Origin: an uncultured Eubacterium sp.
GTDB taxonomy: Bacteria > Bacillota > Clostridia > Lachnospirales > Lachnospiraceae
NCBI GenBank assembly: GCA_934358495.1
Contig: CAKRKO010000009.1
Coordinates: 1-52,724 of the forward strand
Length of the DNA stretch: 52,724 nt
Direction of reading: 5' to 3'
Positions 8,001 to 16,259 of this stretch are shown here, one piece after another. The notes under the pieces were generated by a model. It was given only the letters and a program-made list of their open reading frames with translations, was not told the DNA's origin and ran no database searches. How positions within the stretch are numbered: the first letter of the stretch is position 1; each line of letters opens with the position of its first letter. A program made the translations under genes and the position numbers.

Positions 8001-9627
8001 CGATTTCAAATGGAATCGGCACTTTCGGATTGACAAAAGTGGAAAAACGTTCTGTAATGGAACCGTTTACGACTTTTACCGCACCAATCTCAATAATCTG
8101 ATTTTTGGATGGACTGAATCCGGTAGTCTCCAGGTCAAACACCACGAACGTATCCGCAAAAGACTGTCCCATCGGATGTTCTACCAATCCTTTCAAATCG
8201 TCTACCAGATACGCTTCCATACCGTAAATAATCTTGAAATCATCATCTTTGCCAATGGCATGGTTTGCATCCGGAAATGCCTGTACATCTCCGTGATCTG
8301 TAATGGCAATGGCTTTGTGTCCCCATTTCATGGCACGTTTGATGATGTCTTTGACATCGGAAACACCATCCATATCACTCATTTTTGTATGGCAATGCAA
8401 TTCCACTCGTTTCACCGGGCTGGTATCCATACGGGTGGATACAAAAGATGGAATTTTTTTAATGCCGATGACCGAACCGATGGTCAGTTCACTGTCAAAC
8501 CGGTCAATGGTTGTTACACCTTTGATCTTCAAAAATGCCCCTTTCGCAACGCCACCGTCTTTAATTTCATTCAGATACTCATTTTTGCAGAACATTTTCA
8601 CCATGATCGTATCAGTAAAGTCTGTAATGGAAAACATCAGAATCGTTTTTTCACCACGGATTGGGCGCTCATCCATAGACAGAATCTGTCCACGAATAAC
8701 AACTTCTCCCATCTCTCCCATGATCTGTTCGATACGGATTGCTTCTTCCTCAAAGTCACGACCATAGATCACATCCGGATTATCGGATTTTTTATAAGAA
8801 CCACGATCCCGGAAATCCCGTTTTCCACCAAAGTTTTTTTTGAAACCACCGCGGTCTTCCTGCTTTGCAGGTTTTTTCTCTTCCGTTGCAGGGGATTCCT
8901 TTTTGGCAGTTGCTGCTTTTTCGATCTTCTTTTCTTCTGTTTTTTTTGCAGGTTTTGTTGCAGGATCACCAGTCTCCCAGGGTACCTCCGCTGCACCCGC
9001 TTCACTATTTTCCATATATTCGCCTTCCGGATGACGCTTTGCACCAAAACTGGAAAGACGGATGACATTTTCCACCTCATTCTGCATCTTAATATCTGCA
9101 TTTTTCCGATATTTGGATGCCTCTTTTTCATGAAACTCCATCTCAATCTGAATAGACAGATTGCAGCGCTCATTGAAAATTTTCTCCAGAATGTGATAAA
9201 TTTCCTCTTCCTTCTGATGTGCCAGAACCGTATCTTCCAGACTGACACGCAGTACCTTTTCATCCACCACGTCTATTTTTGCATGACGCAGCAGATTGTA
9301 CTCCAGCAGACTGTAACGATGAAATTCCGTCAAAATACTGTTCCAGTACACATCCAGCAGATTTTTTAATGTATACTGCTCGGACAACTGGAATTTTTCA
9401 ATGATTTTTATATTCATCGTATGATGCGGAAACAGCTGCCGTTTCAGCTCATTTTCCAGAAAATATACTTTTTCTTTTGGCAAAAGTCTGCCGCATCCCA
9501 GATAAATGCGCAGGGAGTTTCTCTGTCTCGTTGTGGAAACCTTCGAAACCGTAGCATTATCCAACATGCCCTGCAGATCTGTATCCAGTTTTAATTGTGG
9601 AAATACCTCAAAAAAGCTTTTTGCCAT
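5059..9627 (-). CDS. polC: DNA polymerase III alpha subunit, PolC type
   Basis: The 1522-residue replicative polymerase of low-GC Gram-positives. In order: N-terminal domains (1-215), a Lys/Glu/Ala-rich low-complexity linker (about 215-290), an OB fold (about 307-395), PHP part 1 (from 409; ELHCHTKMSD), an embedded DnaQ-like 3'-5' exonuclease (from about 492; FVVFDLETTG, with HNADFD and HHRAVDDA), PHP part 2, a zinc-binding segment (about 985-1015; CNNC...CPHC), the palm with PDIDLNFSGDYQ (about 1042), and fingers/HhH region to the C-terminus. The exonuclease signatures are intact. It is the last gene of the pyrH-to-polC block; its start is 4 nt after the ispG stop and its GGAG ribosome site overlaps the ispG end, so the two are coupled. 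Confidence 0.98.
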   Translation of the reverse strand: MAKSFFEVFPQLKLDTDLQGMLDNATVSKVSTTRQRNSLRIYLGCGRLLPKEKVYFLENELKRQLFPHHTMNIKIIEKFQLSEQYTLKNLLDVYWNSILTEFHRYSLLEYNLLRHAKIDVVDEKVLRVSLEDTVLAHQKEEEIYHILEKIFNERCNLSIQIEMEFHEKEASKYRKNADIKMQNEVENVIRLSSFGAKRHPEGEYMENSEAGAAEVPWETGDPATKPAKKTEEKKIEKAATAKKESPATEEKKPAKQEDRGGFKKNFGGKRDFRDRGSYKKSDNPDVIYGRDFEEEAIRIEQIMGEMGEVVIRGQILSMDERPIRGEKTILMFSITDFTDTIMVKMFCKNEYLNEIKDGGVAKGAFLKIKGVTTIDRFDSELTIGSVIGIKKIPSFVSTRMDTSPVKRVELHCHTKMSDMDGVSDVKDIIKRAMKWGHKAIAITDHGDVQAFPDANHAIGKDDDFKIIYGMEAYLVDDLKGLVEHPMGQSFADTFVVFDLETTGFSPSKNQIIEIGAVKVVNGSITERFSTFVNPKVPIPFEIEQLTSINDDMVLDAPTIDEILSKFMEFCRDAVMVAHNADFDMSFIKHNCSTQGLECEKTVLDTVALSRVLLPSLNRFKLDTVAKALNISLAHHHRAVDDAACTAEIFVKLVEMLRDRGVETMEDLDQMESYTEETIRKMPSYHAIMLAQNDIGRVNLYRLVSDSHIKYYQRRPKIPKSEFMKYREGILLGSACEAGELYRTLLRGSSQEEVARIVQFYDYLEIQPLGNNAFMLRTDKEPVESEEDLKDINRQIVELGEQFNKLVVATCDVHFLDPEDEVYRRIIMAGKGFKDADDQAPLFLRTTEEMLKEFEYLGSEKAEEVVIENTNKIANMCEKISPVRPDKCPPVIENSDGMLREICYTRAHEIYGEELPPVVVERLERELNSIISNGFAVMYIIAQKLVWKSNEDGYLVGSRGSVGSSFVATMAGITEVNPLSPHYICNNCHYVDFDSDLVKSYAGKAGCDMPDRNCPHCGQKLIKEGFDIPFETFLGFKGNKEPDIDLNFSGDYQSKAHKYTEVIFGDGQTFRAGTIGTLADKTAFGYVKNYYEERGAHKRNCEIDRIVQGCVGVRRTTGQHPGGIIVLPLGENIYSFTPVQHPANDMTTDIITTHFDYHSIDHNLLKLDILGHDDPTMIRMLQDLTGVDPQTIPLDSPEVMSLFQNTSALGIEPEDIGGCKLGALGIPEFGTDFAMQMLIDTKPQAFSDLVRIAGLSHGTDVWLGNAQTLIQEGKATISTAICTRDDIMTYLIGKGLDSEEAFTIMERVRKGAVANGKCKEWPEYKQDMLDHGVPDWYVWSCEKIKYMFPKAHAAAYVMMAWRIAWCKVFYPLAYYAAFFSIRATSFNYELMCQGKERLEYFMHDYERRKDTLSKKEQDTYKDMRIVQEMYARGFEFLPIDLYKAKAHHFQIIDNKLMPSISTIDGLGDKAADAVVEAAKDGKFLSRDDFRQRTKVSKTVIDLMVDLGILSDLPESNQLSLFDL

Positions 9628-9631
9628 TTAT

Positions 9632-10690
9632 CTATTCACTCCAGTTAATGAGTTCCTGACGCAATGCCTCTAATAACTCTGCCTCCGGAACTTTCTTTAT
9701 CACTTCGCCACGACGGATGATCAGCCCTTCCTGTCTGCCGCCGCAGATACCAAGATCCGCTTCTTTTGCTTCTCCCGGTCCGTTTACCACGCAGCCCATA
9801 ACGGCTACTTTTATATCCAGTGGGAACTCAGCCACCATATTTTCTACTTTATTTGCCAGACTGATCAGATCAATGCTGGTGCGTCCGCAAGTCGGACATG
9901 AAACAATCTCAATACCGCCTTTGCGCAGTCCCAGCGTTTTCAGGATCAGTTTCGCAGATTTGATTTCTTCCACCGGATCCCCGGTTAGAGAAACACGGAT
10001 TGTATCACCGATTCCCTGATTCAGGATCAGTGCCAGACCGATAGAAGATTTGATGTTTCCGCTAATGATGGTTCCGGACTCTGTGATGCCCACATGTAGC
10101 GGATAATCAGTCTTTTTGGAAATCAACTCATGCGCTTTGACACACATCATGACATCGGAAGATTTAATACTGATCACCAGATTATCATAACCGAAATCCT
10201 CGATCATTTTCACCTTATCCAGAGCACTCTCCACGATTCCTTCTGCGGTAACACCATGGTATTTCTCCACGAGTTCTTTTTCCAGAGAACCACTGTTTAC
10301 ACCGACACGGATTGGAATATTCCGCTCTCTGGCACAGTCAACCACTGCTTTCACACGCTCTGCAGAACCGATATTGCCCGGATTGATACGGATCTTATCT
10401 GCACCGTTTTCCATCGCCGCAATGGCAAGTCTATAATCAAAATGTATGTCAGCCACAAGTGGAATATGAATCTGTTTTTTGATCTCTGCAAGCGCCTTTG
10501 CCGCTTCCATATCAGGAACCGTGCAGCGGATGATCTGACATCCTGCGCGCTCCAGCTGCAGGATCTGAGCAACCGTTGCCTCCACATCCTGTGTCTTTGT
10601 ATTTGTCATGGATTGAATCGCGATGGGATGATTACCACCAATGACCACATTGCCGATTCGTACCTCTTTTGTACATCTTCTCTCTGCCAT
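9632..10690 (-). CDS. ispG: 4-hydroxy-3-methylbut-2-en-1-yl diphosphate synthase
   Basis: The 352-residue enzyme of the MEP pathway converts MEcPP to HMBPP with a [4Fe-4S] cluster. The N-terminal TIM barrel begins VRIGNVVIGGNHPIAIQSMT, the classic GcpE opening. The iron-sulfur ligands are in CPTCGRTSIDL (about residue 263) and CVVNGPGEA near 300. Length is typical of the bacterial short form. GGAGAAGAAA precedes the ATG. It sits between rseP (149-nt gap) and polC (4-nt gap); in Clostridia ispG takes the place that proS has in Bacillus. Together with dxr in the same block it shows that this organism makes isoprenoids by the MEP route. Confidence 0.97.
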   Translation of the reverse strand: MAERRCTKEVRIGNVVIGGNHPIAIQSMTNTKTQDVEATVAQILQLERAGCQIIRCTVPDMEAAKALAEIKKQIHIPLVADIHFDYRLAIAAMENGADKIRINPGNIGSAERVKAVVDCARERNIPIRVGVNSGSLEKELVEKYHGVTAEGIVESALDKVKMIEDFGYDNLVISIKSSDVMMCVKAHELISKKTDYPLHVGITESGTIISGNIKSSIGLALILNQGIGDTIRVSLTGDPVEEIKSAKLILKTLGLRKGGIEIVSCPTCGRTSIDLISLANKVENMVAEFPLDIKVAVMGCVVNGPGEAKEADLGICGGRQEGLIIRRGEVIKKVPEAELLEALRQELINWSE

Positions 10691-10839
10691 TTTCTTCTCC
10701 TTTTAAAATAAACGGATATTCCCGATCCTTTTGTACTACTTACCAATCACTAAATAGCTGTTGTTTCACAATTTATCAAAAGAAACATTACTTTCTCTAC
10801 TTCATCTAAGTAACTTCCATAAGAATATTCTTAATTTTT

Positions 10840-11880
10840 CTACGGTATCAGCTTTCGGATATCGTTAAACATAATCAGAATCATCAGTCCAAACAGGCAC
10901 AGTAATCCGATAAAATGCACCATACCTTCTTTATCTTCACTGACTCTTTTTCCACGGATCGCCTCGATCACCAGAAATACCAGACGACCGCCGTCCAATG
11001 CCGGAATCGGAAGCAGGTTCATCACGCCAAGGTTTGCTGACAGCAGCAACGCCAGATTCAGCAAATTCATCCAGACGTAAAACGTACCGTCTGATTTGCT
11101 CATATCGTAAGTGTCCCCGATAGTTTTTACAATTCCAACCGGTCCGGATAGATCATTGACACTGACCTGACGGGTCAGAAGCATTTTCAGACTGCCTATC
11201 GTATACTGGATCCAATATTTCACTTCATACACACTGTACTGTAGTGTCTTGATCGGTCCCACTTTCGTATATTCACCGGAACCATAAATTCCGTAACGGT
11301 AGCGTCCCTGTTCTTCATCATAAGTCGGCTGCACCTCTACCGTATTTTGCTCGCCATTTCTCTCGTAGGTAACTTCTACCGTCTCGCCTTCATGAAACAG
11401 CGTGTACATACTGATTTCCTTAAAAAAATGAATATGTTTGTGATTCATTTTGATGATTTCGTCACCAGCCTGCAATCCTGCTGTCTGTGCACCATATCCA
11501 TCTTCCACCTGCGCTACGGTTGGTGTGGAGATACCGATATTTCCAAGAATGATCACTGCCAGCACAAAGGCCATGATAAAGTTAAATACCGGTCCCGCCG
11601 CAACGACGCTGATCCGCGCCCAGACAGATTTTTTCTGAAAAGACCGGTCATCATCACTCTGGCTGTCCTCCCCTTCCATCATGCAGGCGCCGCCAAAAGG
11701 CAACAGTTTTATAGAATACTTTGTCTCTCCTTTTGTAAATCCCACGATGGTTGGTCCAAGTCCCAAAGAAAACTCATTGACCCGGATTCCGTTGGCTTTT
11801 GCCAGCAGGAAATGTCCCAGTTCGTGAAACAGAATAATCGCACTGAACAGTAATATCGCTATGATATACTTTATGATCAC
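10840..11880 (-). CDS. rseP: RseP/RasP-type site-2 intramembrane zinc metalloprotease
   Basis: The 346-residue integral membrane protease cleaves transmembrane substrates such as anti-sigma factors or signal peptides. The first membrane helix carries HELGH (His19-His23), a PDZ domain spans about 110-190 (QTAGLQAGDEII), and the second active-site helix has NLLPIPALDGGR with the third zinc ligand Asp. Length fits the single-PDZ Firmicutes form. The start is GTG at 11880, one nt after the dxr stop, with the ribosome site inside dxr, so translation is coupled to dxr. Substrates are not evident from the neighbourhood. Confidence 0.95.
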   Translation of the reverse strand: MIIKYIIAILLFSAIILFHELGHFLLAKANGIRVNEFSLGLGPTIVGFTKGETKYSIKLLPFGGACMMEGEDSQSDDDRSFQKKSVWARISVVAAGPVFNFIMAFVLAVIILGNIGISTPTVAQVEDGYGAQTAGLQAGDEIIKMNHKHIHFFKEISMYTLFHEGETVEVTYERNGEQNTVEVQPTYDEEQGRYRYGIYGSGEYTKVGPIKTLQYSVYEVKYWIQYTIGSLKMLLTRQVSVNDLSGPVGIVKTIGDTYDMSKSDGTFYVWMNLLNLALLLSANLGVMNLLPIPALDGGRLVFLVIEAIRGKRVSEDKEGMVHFIGLLCLFGLMILIMFNDIRKLIP

Positions 11881-11881
11881 C

Positions 11882-13030
11882 CTACCACCTGCTTTCTATC
11901 CATTCATATACTGCTGCCTCCGTTGCCAGAATCTCTTCCACAGACGGATGTTCAATATATGTAATTTCCTCCATTGCAGATGCGATAATATCAGGAATAT
12001 CAAGAAATGCGATTCTCCGTTCCAAAAACATTGCTACTGCTTTCTCATTTGCTGCATTAAATACCGTTGGGATATTGCCTCCGCGACGCATAGCCTCCAA
12101 CGCAAATTTCAATCCCTCAAAGGTATCCATATCCGGTGCTTCAAAGGTCATCTGACCAAGCTTGTAAAAATCAAGACGCATGCCTCGCAAAAATTTACGT
12201 TCCGGATAATACAGTGCATACTGAATCGGAAGTTTCATATCCGGTGTGCCAAGCTGCGCAATAATCGCACCATCTTCGTACTGTACCATGGAATGAATGA
12301 CACTCTGCGGATGTACCACAACCTGAATCTGATCCAGATCTACGTCAAACAGCCATTTTGCTTCCATGACTTCCAGACCTTTGTTTACCAGTGTTGCAGA
12401 ATCAATGGTGATTTTGCGTCCCATGACCCAGTTCGGGTGTTTCAGGGCATCCTCCAGGCGCACCTGGGAAAGCTGCTCTCTGGTCATACCGCGGAACGGG
12501 CCGCCGGAAGCCGTCAATAAAATTTTATCAATCTTGTTTCCGTGTTCTTTTTCTCCGTTCAGAGACTGAAAGATTGCACTGTGTTCACTGTCTACTGGCA
12601 AAATACGAACACCACATTTTTTTGCCAACGGCATGATAATATGTCCCGCGGTTACCAGTGTTTCCTTATTTGCCAGTGCAATGTCTTTTCCGGCTTCAAT
12701 GGCAGCGATGGTCGGGCGGATGCCAAGCATGCCGACGATTGCTGTTACCAGAACCTCTGCTTTTTCTTCACAGGCCACTGCCATCAGTCCGTCCATGCCG
12801 GACAGTACCGGAATATCCAGATCACTGATGCGAAGTGCCAGTTCTTTTGCCTTTTCCTCTGTCTTTACCGCTGCCAGAACCGGTTTGAATTCACGGATCT
12901 GCTGCTCCAGCAGGTCAATGTTATCGCCTGCGGATAATGCGGTTACTTTTATATCCTGTTGTGCACGCACAACGTCCAGTGTCTGGGTACCGATGGAACC
13001 GGTGGAACCCAGAATTGCTATATATTTCAT
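11882..13030 (-). CDS. dxr: 1-deoxy-D-xylulose 5-phosphate reductoisomerase
   Basis: The 382-residue NADPH-dependent enzyme makes MEP from DXP, the committed step of the pathway that ispG later serves. The N-terminus has the Rossmann motif LGSTGSIGTQTLDV, the metal/substrate loop appears as PVDSEHSAIFQ (about 145-155), and GGPFRG and the KHPNWVMGRKITIDSATL block follow. Length and motifs are standard. The gap to cdsA upstream is 29 nt and the stop is one nt from the rseP start, so it is an internal operon gene. Confidence 0.98.
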   Translation of the reverse strand: MKYIAILGSTGSIGTQTLDVVRAQQDIKVTALSAGDNIDLLEQQIREFKPVLAAVKTEEKAKELALRISDLDIPVLSGMDGLMAVACEEKAEVLVTAIVGMLGIRPTIAAIEAGKDIALANKETLVTAGHIIMPLAKKCGVRILPVDSEHSAIFQSLNGEKEHGNKIDKILLTASGGPFRGMTREQLSQVRLEDALKHPNWVMGRKITIDSATLVNKGLEVMEAKWLFDVDLDQIQVVVHPQSVIHSMVQYEDGAIIAQLGTPDMKLPIQYALYYPERKFLRGMRLDFYKLGQMTFEAPDMDTFEGLKFALEAMRRGGNIPTVFNAANEKAVAMFLERRIAFLDIPDIIASAMEEITYIEHPSVEEILATEAAVYEWIESRW

Positions 13031-13059
13031 CCCTCTTATTCCTTTCTATTTGAAAGTGG

Positions 13060-13872
13060 TTAGATTGCAAGCTGTAACAGATTGCCAGTCAGATAAAAAA
13101 TGATCGGTGCAGTAAAAATTACGCTGTCAAAACGATCCAGAATACCACCATGACCCGGAATCAGTTTTCCATAATCTTTGATGTCAAAATTACGTTTAAT
13201 CGCAGAAGCAGCCAGATCACCCACCATGGAGATCAGCGCACCTGCCGCACAGATACCTGCCATCATAAAAATATATGGCATATCTACATGCATAGAACCA
13301 CGGAATAAAAATCCATAAATAAGCGTCAGTAATGCAGCACCAACCACACCGCCGACAGCACCTTCCACTGATTTTTTCGGACTTAACACCGGTGCCATCT
13401 TATGTTTTCCAAAGAGCATTCCCACGCAGTATGCACAGGTATCACAGCCCCAGGAGCACAGGAAGATCAACCATACCAGATATCTTCCGCCTTCCAGAGA
13501 ACGTGTCTCATAAATACAGGACAGCATAACTGCCACATAGAACACGCCGAAAAATGCAGCAATGATCTGGTTTGCATGAAATTTCGGATAACCGAATACA
13601 AACACGCACATGCACACGATCAGCAGTGCCATCACAAACATCATAATGTCCGGGATAAAACCAAATGCCACGTTCAGATAATACACAATGGCTGCCACAT
13701 AGCCCACGATTCCCGGTGCACTTTTTTCAATCCCAAATACACGATACAATTCAAACAGTCCGATCAGAGAGATGATTCCCAATACGGTCAGAAGTAGATA
13801 TCCTCCGTGTATAATAAATAACAATGCCAGCAGCACCAGAACGATACCGCTCAACAGTCTTGTCTTAAACAT
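13060..13872 (-). CDS. cdsA: phosphatidate cytidylyltransferase (CDP-diglyceride synthase)
   Basis: The 270-residue polytopic membrane enzyme forms CDP-diacylglycerol from phosphatidate and CTP for phospholipid synthesis. About seven to eight hydrophobic segments are visible. The CDS signature lies at the C-terminus: SPKKSVEGAVGG, then KLIPGHGGILDRFDS, with the conserved Asp residues. The neighbours uppS and dxr are those seen around cdsA across Firmicutes. A 140-nt gap to uppS contains no gene. Confidence 0.96.
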   Translation of the reverse strand: MFKTRLLSGIVLVLLALLFIIHGGYLLLTVLGIISLIGLFELYRVFGIEKSAPGIVGYVAAIVYYLNVAFGFIPDIMMFVMALLIVCMCVFVFGYPKFHANQIIAAFFGVFYVAVMLSCIYETRSLEGGRYLVWLIFLCSWGCDTCAYCVGMLFGKHKMAPVLSPKKSVEGAVGGVVGAALLTLIYGFLFRGSMHVDMPYIFMMAGICAAGALISMVGDLAASAIKRNFDIKDYGKLIPGHGGILDRFDSVIFTAPIIFYLTGNLLQLAI

Positions 13873-14012
13873 ATTTTTTCCTTTCTCATACTCAGGTATT
13901 TCTTTAAAAACCTCTTTTTATCATCCATCACATATGCAAAACTTATGCTGTAAAAAGTCACACATAACTTTTCATATTCTAAAATAAAGTGAACAATCGC
14001 AATCCACTTTCG

Positions 14013-14732
14013 CTATGCCTTTACCTTACCATAACGGCGGTCACGACTTGTATAAGCCTCAATGGCCTTTACCAGCTCTGCTTTATTGAACTCCGGCCAC
14101 GGTGTATCTGTAAAATAAAATTCGCTGTATGCATGCTGCCACATCAGATAATTGGACAGTCTCTGCTCTCCGCTGGTTCGAATCATCAGATCCGGATCCG
14201 GGATTCCTGCAGTGTCCAGATAGTCTGAAAAATGTGCCTCATCCACTTCATCCAGTGCGATTTTTCCTTCTTTGTAATCCTGCATCATCTGGCGCATGCC
14301 TCGCAGCATCTCATCCCGGCTGCCATAGTTAATGGCAATCTGGAACTGCAACCCGGTATTTTTTGCCGTGTCATTCTCCAGTGTGCGGATGCTATCCTGC
14401 AGATCTCCTGCCAGACCGGTCTTATCTCCGATCACGCGCACTCTGGTGTTGTTTTTCATTGCTTTTGTATAGCAGATTTTAATATATTTACGGAATAAAA
14501 ACATCAATGTCTTTACTTCTGTCTCCGGACGACTCCAGTTTTCTGTAGAAAACGCATATACTGTCAGATATTTGATGCCAAGTGCATCTGCATCCTCACA
14601 GATATCCATGATCACATCCGCACCTTTAGAATGTCCGTAAGTACGTGGCATTCCTTTTGATTTCGCCCAGCGACCGTTTCCGTCCATGATAATGGAAACA
14701 TGTGTCGGTATCTTCAGCTCTGAAAGTTCCAT
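14013..14732 (-). CDS. uppS: isoprenyl (undecaprenyl) diphosphate synthase
   Basis: A cis-prenyltransferase of 239 residues from the chosen start; it makes C55-PP, the lipid carrier for peptidoglycan. Motifs: IIMDGNGRWAKSKG (catalytic Asp, 19-23 region), HSKGAD, TVYAFSTENWSRP, and near the C-terminus RTSGEQRLSNYLMWQHAYSE. The start at 14732 has AAGGGG 6 nt upstream; an in-frame start 16 codons further up would read through the hairpin at 14750-14776 and has no ribosome site, so it is rejected. The product feeds the same carrier cycle as UppP, encoded at 26759-27628. Confidence 0.97.
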   Translation of the reverse strand: MELSELKIPTHVSIIMDGNGRWAKSKGMPRTYGHSKGADVIMDICEDADALGIKYLTVYAFSTENWSRPETEVKTLMFLFRKYIKICYTKAMKNNTRVRVIGDKTGLAGDLQDSIRTLENDTAKNTGLQFQIAINYGSRDEMLRGMRQMMQDYKEGKIALDEVDEAHFSDYLDTAGIPDPDLMIRTSGEQRLSNYLMWQHAYSEFYFTDTPWPEFNKAELVKAIEAYTSRDRRYGKVKA

Positions 14733-14749
14733 ATTTTTCCCCTTTCTCA

Positions 14750-14776
14750 GAAAAGGACATAGCATGCGCCATGTCC
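14750..14776 (-). terminator. hairpin between frr and uppS
   Basis: GGACAT...ATGTCC (14755-14760 / 14771-14776) followed on the minus strand by TTTTCT. It could act as a partial terminator that lowers uppS relative to frr. The stem is short. Confidence 0.5.
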
Positions 14777-14802
14777 CCATCTTTCTTATCTTTTCGAACC
14801 TA

Positions 14803-15360
14803 TTATACTGTCATAATTTCTTTTGTTTTCTCTGCAACTGCAGCATCAACATCAGCAATGTATTTGTCTGTCAGTTTCTGAACCTGGGTCTCCAGATCTT
14901 TGATCTCGTCCTCAGATACATCACCTGCTTTACCCATTTTCTTTAAAGCATCGTTCGCATCACGACGGATGTTACGTACAGCAACTTTGGCAGCCTCGCC
15001 TTTTTTCTTTACATCTTTGGCAAGATCTTTACGTCTCTCCTCTGTCAGCTCCGGAAATACCAGACGGATGCATTTTCCATCGTTTGTCGGGTTAATTCCA
15101 AGATCAGATGTCATGATTGCTTTCTCAATTGCTTTTACCATGGATGCTTCCCAAGGCTGGATCATGATCATACGTGCTTCCGGAACAGATACATTTGCAA
15201 CCTGCTGAATTGCTGTCGGTGCGCCATAGTAATCTACGCGGATCTGATCCAATACATGCGGGTTTGCACGACCAGCACGGATGGATGTGTACTCCTCCAG
15301 TAAGTTATTGTAAGATTTCTGCATTTTTGTCTCATAAGGTTTGATTGTCTCGTTTGCCAT
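14803..15360 (-). CDS. frr: ribosome recycling factor
   Basis: The 185-residue two-domain protein splits post-termination ribosomes with EF-G. It has the family's standard length and blocks: an N-terminal helix with EYTSIRAGRANPHVLD, the beta-domain with VDYYGAPTAIQQVANVSVPE, INPTNDGKCIRLVFPELTEERRKDL, and a C-terminal long helix with VRNIRRDAND. It lies 57 nt after pyrH, as in most Firmicutes. Confidence 0.98.
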   Translation of the reverse strand: MANETIKPYETKMQKSYNNLLEEYTSIRAGRANPHVLDQIRVDYYGAPTAIQQVANVSVPEARMIMIQPWEASMVKAIEKAIMTSDLGINPTNDGKCIRLVFPELTEERRKDLAKDVKKKGEAAKVAVRNIRRDANDALKKMGKAGDVSEDEIKDLETQVQKLTDKYIADVDAAVAEKTKEIMTV

Positions 15361-15417
15361 ATTTTAATCCTCCAAATATTTTCTTTTTACCTTCTGATAT
15401 TACTTATCCTATATGGA

Positions 15418-16113
15418 TTACACGGTTACTTTCGTTCCATTAAAATCGCCACTGATTGCTTTTACAATGCTGTTCTCTTCGTTTAAACCAAATACATACA
15501 TCGGCATTTTGTTTTCCATACTAAGGATGGATGCGGTCAAGTCAACAACAGCCAGCTGTTTGTCGATAACTTCCTGAATACTTACTTCATCATAACGTTT
15601 TGCATCCGGATTTGTCTTTGGATCACTGTCATATACACCGTCAATGGCTTTTGCAAGCAGGATAACGTCTGCCTCGATCTCGATGGCACGCAGAACAGTT
15701 GCTGTATCTGTGGAGAAATACGGATGACCGGTTCCACCTGCAAAAAATACAACCATTCCTTTTTCAAAATATTTGTTTGCACGGTCTTTGGAAAACAGTT
15801 TTGTAAAGGAACCGCACTCAAATGGTGTCAGTACATTTGTCTTCATTCCTACGGAACGGAAAATCTCAGATACGTAAATACAGTTCATAACAGTTGCAAG
15901 CATACCGATCTGATCTGCTTTTGTACGGTCGATTGTTTCGCTAGTACGTCCTCTCCAGAAGTTTCCTCCACCGATTACGATACCGACCTCTATTCCCTGA
16001 TCTACTAACTGTTTTACCTGATTTGCAACAACAGTAACGGTTGCCTCATCAAAACCAAATTTTTTATCTCCTGCCAGCGCTTCTCCGCTCAGCTTCAATA
16101 AAACTCTCTTCAT
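15418..16113 (-). CDS. pyrH: UMP kinase
   Basis: The 231-residue amino-acid-kinase-fold enzyme phosphorylates UMP to UDP and is allosterically regulated by GTP/UTP in bacteria. Seen: RVLLKLSGEALAG at the N-terminus, GIVIGGGNFWRG, a TDQIGMLATVMN-like block (KADQIGMLATVMN), and FAGGTGHPYFSTDTATVLRA. It is the first gene of the pyrH-frr-uppS-cdsA-dxr-rseP-ispG-polC series. An extended -10 promoter (16224-16232) and a dyad lie upstream. Confidence 0.97.
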   Translation of the reverse strand: MKRVLLKLSGEALAGDKKFGFDEATVTVVANQVKQLVDQGIEVGIVIGGGNFWRGRTSETIDRTKADQIGMLATVMNCIYVSEIFRSVGMKTNVLTPFECGSFTKLFSKDRANKYFEKGMVVFFAGGTGHPYFSTDTATVLRAIEIEADVILLAKAIDGVYDSDPKTNPDAKRYDEVSIQEVIDKQLAVVDLTASILSMENKMPMYVFGLNEENSIVKAISGDFNGTKVTV

Positions 16114-16188
16114 AAGAATTCTGTCCTTTCTTTATTATTTACTTTCATTATTTCATTCATTACCTGTTACAGTTCACACGCGCCATTC

Positions 16189-16211
16189 GTCAATCATGCA
16201 AGCATGTTGAC
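16189..16211. promoter_or_regulatory. inverted repeat in the pyrH 5' region
   Basis: GTCAA-T-CATGC-AA-GCATG-T-TGAC forms a nearly perfect dyad just downstream of the putative pyrH promoter. No T tract follows on the minus strand, so it is more like an operator or an RNA hairpin than a terminator. Confidence 0.4.
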
Positions 16212-16223
16212 TCATTTTCACTC

Positions 16224-16232
16224 ATTATATCA
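16224..16232 (-). promoter_or_regulatory. extended -10 promoter for pyrH
   Basis: On the minus strand TGATATAAT is a perfect TGnTATAAT extended -10. No good -35 is seen 17 bp upstream, as is usual for this class. Confidence 0.55.
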
Positions 16233-16259
16233 TACCTTTACATATTATGGTAGCGAAAA

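Noticed and set aside
7996..9369. Long open frame on the plus strand opposite polC (457 codons)
   Set aside because: It is antisense to the conserved N-terminal, OB and PHP parts of PolC, is rich in Phe/His/Cys as expected of a complement frame, and has no ribosome site or recognisable domain.
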